From JBPOFY01 sp049889815 (GTDB taxonomy: Bacteria > Verrucomicrobiota > Verrucomicrobiia > Opitutales > Coraliomargaritaceae), in the NCBI GenBank assembly GCA_049889815.1, contig JBMHCR010000028.1, forward strand, positions 1 to 64,000: DNA of 64,000 bases, given 5' to 3'. Shown here in pieces: positions 54,028 through 63,615 of this stretch (position 1 is the stretch's first letter; each line of letters starts with the position of its first letter). The notes under the pieces were generated by a model. That model was not told the origin of the DNA. It was given only the letters and a program-made list of their open reading frames with translations, and made no database searches. The position numbers were made by a program, and so were the translations under genes.

Positions 54028-57000
54028 TTAGAACGATTGACCATCGCTTACGCTGGCGAGGTCGGGACGATTGGAGTCTTTGTTGAAGCGCATAGAGAGA
54101 AGCGTCGAAACACCCTTTTCAGGCATCGTAACACCAAAAACCGTATCTGCGTTAGAAATCGTGCGCTTATTGTGCGTGATGATCAGGAATTGCGACTTAT
54201 CCGTGAAGCCGTGCAAGGTATCGCAGAAACGGCCAATATTGGCATCGTCCAATGCGGCGTCGATCTCGTCGAGCACACAGAAGGGGCTCGGTTTGACCAT
54301 ATAAATTGCGAAGAGCAACGCAACGGCAGCCATCGTCCGTTGGCCGCCCGAAAGCAACGTGACACTCTTGAGGCGTGTGCCCGGAGGGCGGGCAATGATA
54401 TCGATACCGGATTCCAAGGGATCCTCCGAATCGATCAGCAGCAAATTAGAGTCACCACCGCCTGAGATCTTCTCGTAAGTAAAGGCGAAGTTCTTACGCA
54501 CCTGTTCAAAGGTATCCTTGAAGAGTGTCTGCGAGGTTTCGTTGATCTCGTCGATCGTCTTTATCAATGCGTTCTTGGAGTTCCAGAGGTCTTCACTCTG
54601 CCCTTTCAGGAAATCGTGCCGGTCTTTCAGATCTGAATACTCACTAATCGCATCGAGATTGACTGGACCCATATTGGTGATACGGCCCTTAAGCTCGTGC
54701 ACTTCCGACTCGATTTCTTTCCAGTCGGTTTGATCCATCTCAGCTAGTTCCTCTTCCGTCGGGTCGCGGCGCTCGTGTTTGGGTTGCGCGGCAATCTTAT
54801 CAGGGTCGTCCATCTCGTCCATATTGACGCGCTTCTCAAACTCAACGTTGCCCTCCCACAGCTCTGCTTTCCACGAAACACCACCCAACTCAATCTGATA
54901 CTCGTCTTCGGCAGATGATTGAATAAAGCCGATCTGCGAGCGCTCCTCGGCGAGGCGCACTTCGAGTTTCGTGAGCTCTTGATCAAATGCGCGGCCTTCA
55001 TTACGACGACCAGTCAAACCGCCATCAACTTGAGCAATGTCGGCATCCAAAGCCTTCAGAGATGCACGATCCTGATCTAGCTGCTCTGTAGAGACTTTCA
55101 AAGTGTGCTCCAACTCAGCGCTCTTCTCACGCTCGGACGCCGCCGAACGAGAAAGCTGTTCAATTTGCTCGTTAATCGTATCGATCTCTTGATTGCGGCG
55201 CAAAATGCGGTGCTGCAAGTTTACAGTCTCGCGCTGCATTTGGTTCAACGCACGATCGACCGACTCTAGGCGCTGCTTTTTCTCAGCCAACTCAAGGCGC
55301 ACATCAGAGAGGGCTTCACGCTTACCATCACGTTCCTCCCGAGCATGTGCGATCGCATCTTCGAGATCACTACCACTTTGCCGCGCGTCTGCGAGTCCCA
55401 CCTCAGCGGAAGTGAGCTCTTCCTTGGCTGCCTCTAATTCTCGGACAGAATCACCGTGTTTTGCATCCAGCTTTTGTAGCGCTTCTTCGTTATTGAAAGA
55501 TGCACGGGAATTTTGCTCGATTTTTTGAGTCTGGTTGCGCTCCTCCGCGATCAACCCAGATACCTCGCTAGCCAGTTCGCTTAGACGCTGACGCTGTTCC
55601 TCAACTGTCGCTTCTGCCGCGTTGCGCTTGTCATCGAACTCACTGGCTTGTTCGCGCAGCACGTTGAGTGCCTTCCGTTCCGCTTCGATCTCGCCGCGCA
55701 AACGGCGGATCTCGGATTCACGCTCTAACACGCTCGAAGACTTTTTCCCAGAACAGCGACCACCATGGATCAAACCGCGACAGTCCACAATCTCACCATT
55801 CTGCGTGGCAACAAAGAGAAAGTTGAACCCAGGGTTTGCCTTCCAGAACTCAATAAAACTCGGCAGCGAATCAACAAAATAGCAGCCATCAAGCAAACGA
55901 TCGACAGCGCCTTGCAACCCTGAATCACGAACTTCAACGACCGAACCAGCAGCCACAATCGTGTCGGGCAAATCAACCCCGGCGCGACTGCTCAGGGCGT
56001 CGATCTCGACCTGCAAGCAAGCACGTCCGAGCTTCCCTTCGTCCAACTTGCCAATCACAGCCAATGCCGTATCGGGCTTACCCGTATAGAGCGCTTCTTC
56101 TGCTGACCCAAGTAGCGTCTGAATCGCCGAGGTGTAGGCCGATTGGACCTTCAGCTCCTTCGAAATAATTGAGACTTCGTTCTTAGAAATGACCTCACCC
56201 AGTTTATTGCCCAGAATCGCTTTTGCACCTTCGCCAAAACCCTCAAACTTAGCCTGCAAACCCTCGAGCACATTCAACTGTGCTGTCTTACGGGCGATGC
56301 CACGATCCTGCTCCTGTATCTGTTCTTGAAGGGACCGAAACTGCTTCAGGATTTCACCGGAATCCGCGCGCGCCTGCTCGACAGCTGCTTCACAAGCCTC
56401 CTGCTCATTGCGACGCTTTTCGAGGAGAACTCGAATGTCACTTGCACCTTTCTCCAAAGCGACAAGCTCTTCTTTCGAGGTATGAATCGCCTCCATAAGC
56501 GACGCATGCTTCACTTGGTAGGTCTTCAAATCGACTTCTAAGGTGGTGCAACGAGATCGCGCACGATTGATGCGATTTTCTGCTTCGAGAACAGACTGAC
56601 GACGCTGCTGAAGTTGTGCCTCCATTTCGCCAAGTTGCTCTTGGGCGGAAACTAGCTCCGCACTTTGGTCACGAAAAATACGATCCGAATCATCCACGAC
56701 GCCCAATTGCATCTGTTTGTTTTCGGATTCGCTTTCTGCTTGCTGGGCGAGTTCACGTTGCTGGTTTTCCAAATCAGCGATTTCCTTCTTATACTCTTCG
56801 ATACGAGCGTGTAGGTCCTTATTACGAATACCTGAAAACTCCGCCTGATTCTCCGCATTTTCCTTTTCAGACCGAAGGTTGTAAACCGTCTGCTGGAATT
56901 CCTGCATTTTTTCAAAAAGCGCCGCACGCTTCGCCTTCTTTTCAGCAAGCGCCATCTCGTCCGAATTGAGCGATTCATTGTGGACCTCCAGCTTCTTGCG

Positions 57001-57753
57001 AAGATCCTCTGCCCGGCTCGCAACCGTATCAATCGAGCTTTTGAGCTCCGCGTAGCGATATGCACTAAATGCTAGATCCAAATGAGTGAGACGGTGCTTT
57101 ATCCGCTGATAACGAAGGGCCTTACTTGCTTGGCGCTTAAGCGACCCGATCTGGCGGCTAACTTCCTCAATCACATCCGTCACGCGCGCAAGATTTGAAT
57201 CCACCAGAGTCAGTTTATTCAGCGCCTCCTTTCGCTGTGCTTTGTAGAGGGTGATACCAGCAGCTTCCTCGAAAATGGTGCGTCGCTCAGCCGCATTGGT
57301 CGAAAGGATCTGGTCGATTTGGCCCTGCAGCATGAACGAATACGAAACTCGCCCCACACCCGTGTTAGCAAAAAGGCGCTGAATGTCTTTCAGCCGCGAG
57401 ACCTTACCATTGATGAAGTAATCGCTGCCCCCATCGCGAGTGACACGGCGAGATATCTCTACCTCGTTGAAGGAGGTACCTAGCTCCGCCTCACAATCGG
57501 TAAAGGTCAACGCAACCTCGCAAGTTGGCAGCGCCTTACGCTTGTCCGTCCCCTCAAAAATAACGTCCTGCATCGATGCACCGCGCAGCGCCTTCGCACT
57601 TTGCTCGCCGAGCACCCAACGGATCGCATCGACAATGTTACTTTTACCACAACCATTAGGACCCACAACCGCTGTCACGCCAGGTCGCAAATCTAAGCGT
57701 GTGCGGTCGGCGAAGCTCTTAAAACCACTGATGACGATCTCTTTGAGATACAT
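54028..57753 (-). CDS. smc: Chromosome segregation protein SMC
   Basis: SMC forms the ATPase core of bacterial condensin with ScpA and ScpB. The 1241-residue protein has the N-terminal ATPase half with Walker A VGPNGCGKSN near residue 32, two long coiled coils, a hinge (about 500-680), and the C-terminal half with LSGGQRTMAAVALLF and Walker B VLDEIDAALDD. It is slightly longer than the typical 1190 residues, mainly in an acidic loop of the C-terminal coiled coil near residues 980-1030. A zinc-ribbon membrane protein gene follows directly. Confidence 0.97.
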   Translation of the reverse strand: MYLKEIVISGFKSFADRTRLDLRPGVTAVVGPNGCGKSNIVDAIRWVLGEQSAKALRGASMQDVIFEGTDKRKALPTCEVALTFTDCEAELGTSFNEVEISRRVTRDGGSDYFINGKVSRLKDIQRLFANTGVGRVSYSFMLQGQIDQILSTNAAERRTIFEEAAGITLYKAQRKEALNKLTLVDSNLARVTDVIEEVSRQIGSLKRQASKALRYQRIKHRLTHLDLAFSAYRYAELKSSIDTVASRAEDLRKKLEVHNESLNSDEMALAEKKAKRAALFEKMQEFQQTVYNLRSEKENAENQAEFSGIRNKDLHARIEEYKKEIADLENQQRELAQQAESESENKQMQLGVVDDSDRIFRDQSAELVSAQEQLGEMEAQLQQRRQSVLEAENRINRARSRCTTLEVDLKTYQVKHASLMEAIHTSKEELVALEKGASDIRVLLEKRRNEQEACEAAVEQARADSGEILKQFRSLQEQIQEQDRGIARKTAQLNVLEGLQAKFEGFGEGAKAILGNKLGEVISKNEVSIISKELKVQSAYTSAIQTLLGSAEEALYTGKPDTALAVIGKLDEGKLGRACLQVEIDALSSRAGVDLPDTIVAAGSVVEVRDSGLQGAVDRLLDGCYFVDSLPSFIEFWKANPGFNFLFVATQNGEIVDCRGLIHGGRCSGKKSSSVLERESEIRRLRGEIEAERKALNVLREQASEFDDKRNAAEATVEEQRQRLSELASEVSGLIAEERNQTQKIEQNSRASFNNEEALQKLDAKHGDSVRELEAAKEELTSAEVGLADARQSGSDLEDAIAHAREERDGKREALSDVRLELAEKKQRLESVDRALNQMQRETVNLQHRILRRNQEIDTINEQIEQLSRSAASEREKSAELEHTLKVSTEQLDQDRASLKALDADIAQVDGGLTGRRNEGRAFDQELTKLEVRLAEERSQIGFIQSSAEDEYQIELGGVSWKAELWEGNVEFEKRVNMDEMDDPDKIAAQPKHERRDPTEEELAEMDQTDWKEIESEVHELKGRITNMGPVNLDAISEYSDLKDRHDFLKGQSEDLWNSKNALIKTIDEINETSQTLFKDTFEQVRKNFAFTYEKISGGGDSNLLLIDSEDPLESGIDIIARPPGTRLKSVTLLSGGQRTMAAVALLFAIYMVKPSPFCVLDEIDAALDDANIGRFCDTLHGFTDKSQFLIITHNKRTISNADTVFGVTMPEKGVSTLLSMRFNKDSNRPDLASVSDGQSF

Positions 57754-57905
57754 TAGAACTGAAATTTGGTGCTGTTAGAGGGTAGTAAACATCCCAGAAG
57801 AAGCGGCGAGTGCGAGCCTCGCAACCTTAAAAGAGCGAGGAGAAACAGTTGTCTCCACAGAATACTTGTTTTAATCTTTCTCCACAATTTCAAACTCAAA
57901 AATTT

Positions 57906-58751
57906 ATGTCCTTACCCAGAGATTGCACCCGTGACGAATGGCCTCTCAAAGCCTACAAAAACCTTGATTTCCTAAATACCTCAGATGCACGAAACATACG
58001 TGTGCTTTGCGAAATGACCGAACCGGGCCTGCGCTTTGCGGAGGAAAAGGTCGAAGACACCATCGTGCTCTTTGGTTCCGCACGGATCCTTCCAGTCGAC
58101 GAAGCAAAAAAAGCACTGGAGGAAGTGAAAGCCGCCGTCAAAGATCCGAGCAACCCAACCGCAGAGGAGGCTCAAGCCCTTCAAAAAGCAAAGATCGCCT
58201 GTAAATCGGCGCCCTACTACGATGCTGCAGTTAAACTGGCTGAGGAGCTAACACAGTGGTCGATGGATCTACCCGAGTCCACAAAACGACGCTTTTTCAT
58301 CTGTTCCGGTGGCGGTCCAGGAATAATGGAAGCTGCCAATCGTGGTGCTCATAATGTGGGCGGCAAATCTGTCGGGCTGGGCATCAGTCTACCCTTCGAG
58401 CAAGGGGTCAACCATTACATCCCTGAGAACCTTCAGTTTGAGTTTCACTACTTCTTCGTGCGGAAATACTGGTTTATTTTCCTCGCAAAAGCCTTGGTGG
58501 CTTTCCCGGGCGGATTCGGCACCCTAGACGAGCTGTTTGAGACGCTCACGCTGATACAAACCAAAAAAGTAGATAAACTTCCGCCGGTAGTGCTCTTTGG
58601 CAGCGATTTCTGGAACAGCGTCATTAATTTGGATTCTCTGGTCGAATGGGGAACCATCTCGGCAGACGATCTCAACCTCTTCAAAACGGTCGATACCGTA
58701 GAAGAAGCACGTGATTTTATTATAGCTCAACTTACAGAGCGCTACCTGTAG
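57906..58751 (+). CDS. LOG-family protein (nucleotide 5'-monophosphate nucleosidase-like)
   Basis: The 281-residue Rossmann-like protein carries the LOG motifs SGGGPGIMEAANRGA near residue 140 and PGGFGTLDELFE near residue 200, which bind nucleotide and mark phosphoribohydrolase activity in the family. The N-terminal 45 residues are an extension preceding VLFGSAR. The start at 57906 (MSLPRD) is chosen as the first ATG with a family-like sequence. LOG proteins act on AMP or cytokinin nucleotides; the substrate here is unknown. It is divergent from smc. Confidence 0.88.
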   Translation: MSLPRDCTRDEWPLKAYKNLDFLNTSDARNIRVLCEMTEPGLRFAEEKVEDTIVLFGSARILPVDEAKKALEEVKAAVKDPSNPTAEEAQALQKAKIACKSAPYYDAAVKLAEELTQWSMDLPESTKRRFFICSGGGPGIMEAANRGAHNVGGKSVGLGISLPFEQGVNHYIPENLQFEFHYFFVRKYWFIFLAKALVAFPGGFGTLDELFETLTLIQTKKVDKLPPVVLFGSDFWNSVINLDSLVEWGTISADDLNLFKTVDTVEEARDFIIAQLTERYL

Positions 58752-58900
58752 CCTAGTGCATCCACAGCACAGCCAGGCACCAGCAGCCTCAAATCCCTCC
58801 TCTAGCAAAGGGTGCATAGAATCTATCACTTTCGAACTCGCCATTCAATCCACGCGCCCCTTGTTTCACCCCTACAAGCAATCGCTTAACCGATACGTAT

Positions 58901-59677
58901 ATGGTAAAAAAAATACTACTCGCAGTCATCGCAGCTGCGGCAGTCTACTTTCTCGGATCGGCCGCATTGAGTAAAGGTATCAAGCACGGTGTCGAAACCG
59001 TAGGCCCGAAGGTGACGCGGACACCCGTCACCCTCGCTGACGTCAACATTTCTGCATTATCCGGAAAAGGCACCTTGAAGCGCCTAAACGTCAGCAATCC
59101 AGAGGGTTACAAAAGCGAAAGCATTTTTGCGCTCGGCCAGATCGAGATCGAGATCGATACCCGCACCGTCTTCAGCAATAAAATCATTGTTGATTCAATC
59201 CACATCCGGCAGCCAAAGATTAGCTACGAGAAAAAGCTTAATAGCTCCAACATTAAGGAGTTGCTCGACAACGTCGAAGCGTTCATCGGCCACAGCAGCG
59301 ACGCGCTCGCAGAGGAAACTCTAGCCACAAAAAGTAAGGCTCAGAAGCAAGTAATCATAAAAAAACTTATTATTGAGGACGGCTCAATTTATGTAGCGGC
59401 TCTTGGAATCGGCCATGAAATTCCTCTGCCCCGAATTGAGATGAACAATCTTGGTAAAAGCGGTAACACAAGCTTCGCCGACGTGATCAATGTTGTGCTG
59501 TCCAGAGTGCTCTCCTCCATCGACCCGGCGATCAAGGACGCAGGCAGGCTACTAAAGGGCACAGGTAAGGAGGCACTTAAAGCAATTCAAGAAAGCGGCC
59601 TCAACTCGGTCGATGAGGCTACTGGCAATGCTTTAGATAAAGCAAGCGATGGCATTAAAGGTCTGTTTGGAAACTAA
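58901..59677 (+). CDS. AsmA-like envelope protein of unknown function
   Basis: The 258-residue protein has an N-terminal membrane anchor (KKILLAVIAAAAVYFLGSAA) and a beta-rich part that resembles the start of AsmA/DUF748-type proteins (VNISALSGKGTLKRLNVSNP, and IDTRTVFSNKIIVDSIHI near 85-100). A helical, Gly/Asp-rich C-terminal tail ends in KASDGIKGLFGN. AsmA-like proteins move or organise lipids between membranes; this short version is uncharacterised. It stands alone downstream of the LOG gene. Confidence 0.6.
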   Translation: MVKKILLAVIAAAAVYFLGSAALSKGIKHGVETVGPKVTRTPVTLADVNISALSGKGTLKRLNVSNPEGYKSESIFALGQIEIEIDTRTVFSNKIIVDSIHIRQPKISYEKKLNSSNIKELLDNVEAFIGHSSDALAEETLATKSKAQKQVIIKKLIIEDGSIYVAALGIGHEIPLPRIEMNNLGKSGNTSFADVINVVLSRVLSSIDPAIKDAGRLLKGTGKEALKAIQESGLNSVDEATGNALDKASDGIKGLFGN

Positions 59678-59981
59678 AGACCAAGCAGGAAACTCAACTG
59701 TAAACAGAGCACCGTTCATACGACTCCGATACATCACGCATCCGATCGTTTCCCTCGCTACTCTGACATACACGATACCATTAAGAAGCCACCCGATTTT
59801 GCCACCCACGTTACCTTCTGGGGAAATTTACAATACTACAGGGTGGTTCGTCATAAAATTCGACGGTTTACCCCTCCTATATGGCAATCTGTGAAGGTAT
59901 CCGAAGATTGGACAAAAAAACGGCTCTCCAGAAGGAGTGCCGTTCGAGAGCAGTTGTAACTCAGCGACTCGTGACCGCAAA
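59678..59981. other. Intergenic region between AsmA-like gene and COX24-like gene
   Basis: Within these 304 bases I see no convincing gene. One short frame crosses it but has no ribosome site or family. The only recognisable element is the hairpin at 59914-59946, which serves the minus-strand COX24-like gene. Confidence 0.6.
59914..59946 (-). terminator. Rho-independent terminator after the COX24-like gene
   Basis: On the minus strand, AACGGC and GCCGTT flank a CTCC/GGAG-containing inner stem, followed by seven T. It lies about 35 nt past the small gene's stop. Confidence 0.85.
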
Positions 59982-60077
59982 CTACCAAGTGCGCTTCTTG
60001 TGACGATTTGACTTCAAGCGCTTGCGGCGCTTGTGGTTGTTCATCTTAAGACGACGTTTCTTTTTTAAGTTACCCAT
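59982..60077 (-). CDS. Very small COX24/AURKAIP1-domain ribosomal protein (bS22/mS38-like)
   Basis: This 31-residue, extremely basic protein (MGNLKKKRRLKMNNHKRR, then LKSNRHKKRTW) matches the KKRR-KM-KHKRRK pattern of the AURKAIP1/COX24 domain, seen in mitochondrial mS38 and in short bacterial proteins such as mycobacterial bS22, which bind the small subunit's decoding region. It is too short for most gene callers. It has its own terminator, and the RluA-like gene ends about 90 nt upstream. Family assignment is by motif recall. Confidence 0.8.
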   Translation of the reverse strand: MGNLKKKRRLKMNNHKRRKRLKSNRHKKRTW

Positions 60078-60165
60078 GAAAGTTGTGTGGTGGTGTTAAT
60101 TTTGAAAGGGGAGAAAGAGTCAGAAATCAACAGGAGTGTAAAGGCTTTTTGTGCATTCTCCAAAA

Positions 60166-60984
60166 TTAGTCCTCCGCTTCAAGGCCTAAACGCTTGATAA
60201 ACAACTGCATCTGCTTGGAAAAGGAACAAATAACCTGCGCCTCGTCATCGAGTTGACACTGGTTCAGATGCAGTGCAAGGCCCTGAAACGCAACGACATC
60301 AAGACCCGCTCCTCGTTTTTTCGGCATCAACTCGCGCTGTGTTGGCACGTGACTCCCTCCATACAGGTCGTCCCCTAAAACAGGAATACCATGCACTGCA
60401 GCATGGGCACGGACCTGGTGAACCCTAAAAAACGAAGCTCTCGCCTCCCACAGCGTGTAACCAGCGAGCGACTCAGATAGAAGTTCGAAGTCGGTAAAGG
60501 ACTTTTTGCCCTTCGCCGTCGATGGAATCATCTTCGGTTTGACATCGTGTGGCAAGAGCGGCGCATCCGCTGTGAATCGATCTTCCAACTCGTTCGGTTT
60601 GGCACCAGAAACAAACGTAAACCGAAAGTCCATATCCCCCGAGCCAAAGTGGTTACGCAGCTCTGCTAGGCTCTCCCGTTGCTTACCAAACAAAGCGACC
60701 CCACTGATTGCGGGATCCATATAATAGACCGAACCAAAGATACTAGCTCCACGGTTCACGAGTTCTGGCTTGCCCGCCTGCAACTGCCGATTCAGTGCAG
60801 CATCAAGGTTTGGCTGCGTATCCCACGGATACTCACGCAACGCAAGACCTCCAAGCTTATACAGAGCCAGCCATTCGTCCGTCTCAGCCAACACCGGCAA
60901 ACGGATGGGCTCCTCCCCCATCAGTGGCGGTGGAAAACCAATCGCATCTTGTTTGCGACTCTGGCTCATGCGATTTGCAGACAT
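60166..60984 (-). CDS. RluA-family pseudouridine synthase, divergent
   Basis: The 272-residue protein has the RluA fold. The RNA-binding and active-site segments are still visible: VYYMDPAISGVALFGK takes the place of the usual HRLDxxTSG, keeping the catalytic Asp and SG but losing His-Arg-Leu, and VHQVRAHAAVHGIPVLGDDLYGG is close to the standard second motif. It has no S4 domain. The ATG at 60984 is favoured by a GGGGG six bases upstream. It lies 65 nt downstream of rpsT, with a hairpin between. RNA target unknown. Confidence 0.78.
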   Translation of the reverse strand: MSANRMSQSRKQDAIGFPPPLMGEEPIRLPVLAETDEWLALYKLGGLALREYPWDTQPNLDAALNRQLQAGKPELVNRGASIFGSVYYMDPAISGVALFGKQRESLAELRNHFGSGDMDFRFTFVSGAKPNELEDRFTADAPLLPHDVKPKMIPSTAKGKKSFTDFELLSESLAGYTLWEARASFFRVHQVRAHAAVHGIPVLGDDLYGGSHVPTQRELMPKKRGAGLDVVAFQGLALHLNQCQLDDEAQVICSFSKQMQLFIKRLGLEAED

Positions 60985-60990
60985 AAAATA

Positions 60991-61018
60991 CCCCCGGATC
61001 GACAAACGAATCCGAGGG
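60991..61018 (-). terminator. Hairpin between rpsT and the RluA-like gene
   Basis: The arms CCCTCGGAT and ATCCGGGGG (minus-strand sense) pair with one mismatch. Only a weak T-rich stretch follows (TATTTT), and the next ATG starts inside it, so this may attenuate rather than end transcription into the pseudouridine synthase gene. Confidence 0.45.
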
Positions 61019-61048
61019 CACCTATTGGGTGGGGTATTAGCAAAATTG

Positions 61049-61306
61049 TTACGCAGCGATCAATGCAGCACAGCGTGCCTTATGACGAGCGATCTTATTG
61101 GCGTGCACGAGATTCGACTTTGCTGCCTTGTCCAGTGCAGAGATAAATGCACGTGATGCAGCGATGATCGCGTCCTTATCGCCAGCTTCCACAGCTAGAT
61201 CAACCTTCTTAGCAAGTGTCTTCAGGCGGCTTTTAACCTGACGGTTGCGGAGGGTGCGGGCTTCCGTTTTGCGGATATATTTGAGTGCAGATTTAGTGTT
61301 TGCCAT
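61049..61306 (-). CDS. rpsT: Small ribosomal subunit protein bS20
   Basis: The 85-residue basic, helical protein matches bS20: MANTKSALKYIRKTEART at the N-terminus, LRNRQVKSRLKTLAKK, and the C-terminal AAKSNLVHANKIARHKAR. It binds 16S rRNA early in assembly. It lies 104 nt downstream of trpS on the same strand. Confidence 0.97.
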   Translation of the reverse strand: MANTKSALKYIRKTEARTLRNRQVKSRLKTLAKKVDLAVEAGDKDAIIAASRAFISALDKAAKSNLVHANKIARHKARCAALIAA

Positions 61307-61410
61307 GTCTTTTGAAAGTTAAAGGGCGGGAAAGTGATCCGATCAGATACTGCTGTCAAGGTAGAAAAGCCCGAAAAATAGGGTCTCAATTCGATAAAAA
61401 TCAGCAAGCA

Positions 61411-62475
61411 TCATCGGGGACGCTCCACAAATCCGGCTTTGCGATAAATTTTACCCAAAACCCTGTAGGCTCGCTTTTGTGCTGCCTCGGCACCAGACCT
61501 CAACACCGACTGGAGGTAAGCTTTATCACCTATCAACTCATTGTAACGCGCCTGCACCGGTTCCATGACAGCGATCACCGCGTCGGCGACCTCTCTCTTT
61601 AGCTCTCCATAGCCCTTCCCTGCCAAGCGTTCCTCAAGTTCTGCAACTTCTCGCCCACTCATCGTAGAATAGATCTGCAGCAAATTGCTAACACCAGGTT
61701 TATTCTCGCGAGCGACAATTTCGCTTCCCGAGTCGGTCACCGCACTCATCACCTTCTTGCGGAGCACATCTGGTCGATCCAGAATATAAAGCGTAGCATT
61801 TTGATTTTCATCACTCTTCGACATCTTGCGTTCGGGATCCTGCAGGGACATCACACGCGCGCCCGCCTTTGGAATGAACGGCTTGGGAATCGTAAAGGTA
61901 TCGGAATAGGTATGATTAAAACGCTGCGCCAGAGCTCGGCAGAGCTCGAGGTGCTGCTTCTGGTCGTTGCCAACCGGCACTGCGTCTGCGTTATACAACA
62001 AGATGTCAGCAGCCATGAGCACGGGATACATAAGTAGCCCAGAGTTGACTGAAGCCTGAGCAGGTGCGCCGTCGTGCGAAAATTTAAGGTCATTGCCATC
62101 TTCGCTCGACTTGAACCCAAGTTTCGCTGCCTTCTCTTTAAACTGGGTCATGCGCTGTAAATCGCCAATCGGTGTGATACAGCTAAGCAACCATGCCAGT
62201 TCGGTGTGCCCAATCACATGTGATTGAATGAAAATATTAGAGCGTTCCGGATCGAGTCCACAAGCGATATACTGAGCAGCACAAGAAAGCGTATTCTTGC
62301 GCAAGTCAGCAGGGGTGTACTTCACGGTAATCGCGTGCATGTCAACCACCCCAAAGAAGCAATTGTAGTCATCCAACATGGTCGCCCAGTTCTTAATTGC
62401 ACCAAGGTAGTTACCAATAGTGAGATCACCAGTCGGCTGTGCACAGGTTAGAATAACTGGCTTTTCTTCGCTCAT
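61411..62475 (-). CDS. trpS: Tryptophan--tRNA ligase
   Basis: TrpS charges tRNA-Trp. The 354-residue class I synthetase has the HIGH-type motif as TGDLTIGNYLGAIKNW, the KMSKS motif as ERKMSKSDENQ near residue 215, the indole pocket segment MYPVLMAADILLYNADAVPVG, and TYSDTFTIPKPF. Length is typical of bacterial TrpS. The gene is divergent from the PhoD-like phosphatase with about 75 nt between. Confidence 0.97.
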   Translation of the reverse strand: MSEEKPVILTCAQPTGDLTIGNYLGAIKNWATMLDDYNCFFGVVDMHAITVKYTPADLRKNTLSCAAQYIACGLDPERSNIFIQSHVIGHTELAWLLSCITPIGDLQRMTQFKEKAAKLGFKSSEDGNDLKFSHDGAPAQASVNSGLLMYPVLMAADILLYNADAVPVGNDQKQHLELCRALAQRFNHTYSDTFTIPKPFIPKAGARVMSLQDPERKMSKSDENQNATLYILDRPDVLRKKVMSAVTDSGSEIVARENKPGVSNLLQIYSTMSGREVAELEERLAGKGYGELKREVADAVIAVMEPVQARYNELIGDKAYLQSVLRSGAEAAQKRAYRVLGKIYRKAGFVERPR

Positions 62476-62549
62476 ATTACGCCGATTGACGGCATCACAA
62501 ACAATCTTGTCAACTCTAGTCTCCGCTTGCCGTGCCTAGATTTGCACCT

Positions 62550-63566
62550 ATGCCTGTTCGCATGCGCCACATCATTCACCCTCTCCTATTTTCAACTCTA
62601 CTCATTGGGTTAGCGAACGCGGATCACCCAAAGGATTTTGACACTCGCATCGAGACCATCGCCTTCGGTTCGTGTAATCGTCAAACGCTCCCCCAACCAA
62701 TGTGGGATGTGATCGCAGAAAACGAGCCCGATCTGTGGATCTGGGCGGGTGACAACATTTATGGTGATTCAAAAGACCCAGAGGTCATCCGAGCGAAATA
62801 CGAACAACAGCTCAGCAACCCAAGCTATGCAGCGTTCCGCGAGACGACATCAATCATCGACACATGGGACGACCATGACTTCGGTTGGAATAACGCTGGG
62901 CGCGAATATCCAATCAAGCAGATCACACAGCAACTCGCGCTGGACTTCATGGGTGTCCCGAAAGACGATCCTAGAAGAAATCGGGAAGGAATCTATGGAT
63001 CCTACGAGTTCGGCCCGAAGAATCAACGCGTTAAGGTCTTACTCTTGGATGGCCGCTATTTTGCAAGCGGGAATGACGCTCAAACTCCCGAGCTTCTGGG
63101 CGGTGCGCAGAAAGAATGGCTCGAGAATGAGCTACTGGGCAGCACTGCGCAGATCCATTTCATTGTAAGCGGGATTCAGATCGTCTCGGAGGAGCACAGA
63201 TACGAGCATTGGGGCCACTACCCGCAAGATCGTTCGTGGCTGATCGACCTCATCGCTGAGGCCGACTTACCCGGCATCGTTCTACTTAGCGGGGACCGCC
63301 ACATCCACGAGTTCTCGCTGCTTGAGGATAAACGCTTATCCCACTCATTACTGGATGCCACTTCAAGCGGACTCACCCACTCTTGGAAAAAATACAAAGG
63401 TGAGAAGAATAGGCACCGTATCGGTGAGGTCTACAAGCAACAGGGCTTTGGTCTCATTCAACTGGATTGGGCGGAAACGAGCTGCATCGTTACCGTGCAA
63501 ATTCGCGATGGTGAAAACCAGCCGGTGAACGCCCATACAATCGAGTTTTCGCTCGAGCACATGTAG
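62550..63566 (+). CDS. PhoD-like alkaline phosphatase/phosphodiesterase, exported
   Basis: The 338-residue protein starts with a signal peptide (IIHPLLFSTLLIGLANA) and has the metallophosphatase core of the PhoD family: AFGSCNRQ, WAGDNIYGD, TWDDHDFGWNN, DGRYFASG, and LLSGDRHIHEFS. The metal ligands Asp, His and the DDHD motif are intact. It is shorter than Bacillus PhoD because the N-terminal beta domain is absent, as in many environmental relatives. The start at 62550 is one of three close options (62532, 62562). It likely releases phosphate from phosphodiesters in the periplasm. Confidence 0.9.
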   Translation: MPVRMRHIIHPLLFSTLLIGLANADHPKDFDTRIETIAFGSCNRQTLPQPMWDVIAENEPDLWIWAGDNIYGDSKDPEVIRAKYEQQLSNPSYAAFRETTSIIDTWDDHDFGWNNAGREYPIKQITQQLALDFMGVPKDDPRRNREGIYGSYEFGPKNQRVKVLLLDGRYFASGNDAQTPELLGGAQKEWLENELLGSTAQIHFIVSGIQIVSEEHRYEHWGHYPQDRSWLIDLIAEADLPGIVLLSGDRHIHEFSLLEDKRLSHSLLDATSSGLTHSWKKYKGEKNRHRIGEVYKQQGFGLIQLDWAETSCIVTVQIRDGENQPVNAHTIEFSLEHM

Positions 63567-63615
63567 TTGCGCAATGCCCTTGCCAGTCGTGCGCCGCTAA
63601 CTCAAACTCGAACCC

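Noticed and set aside
59649..59894. 81-residue frame after the AsmA-like gene
   Set aside because: It begins inside the AsmA-like gene, has no ribosome site and reads as random sequence.
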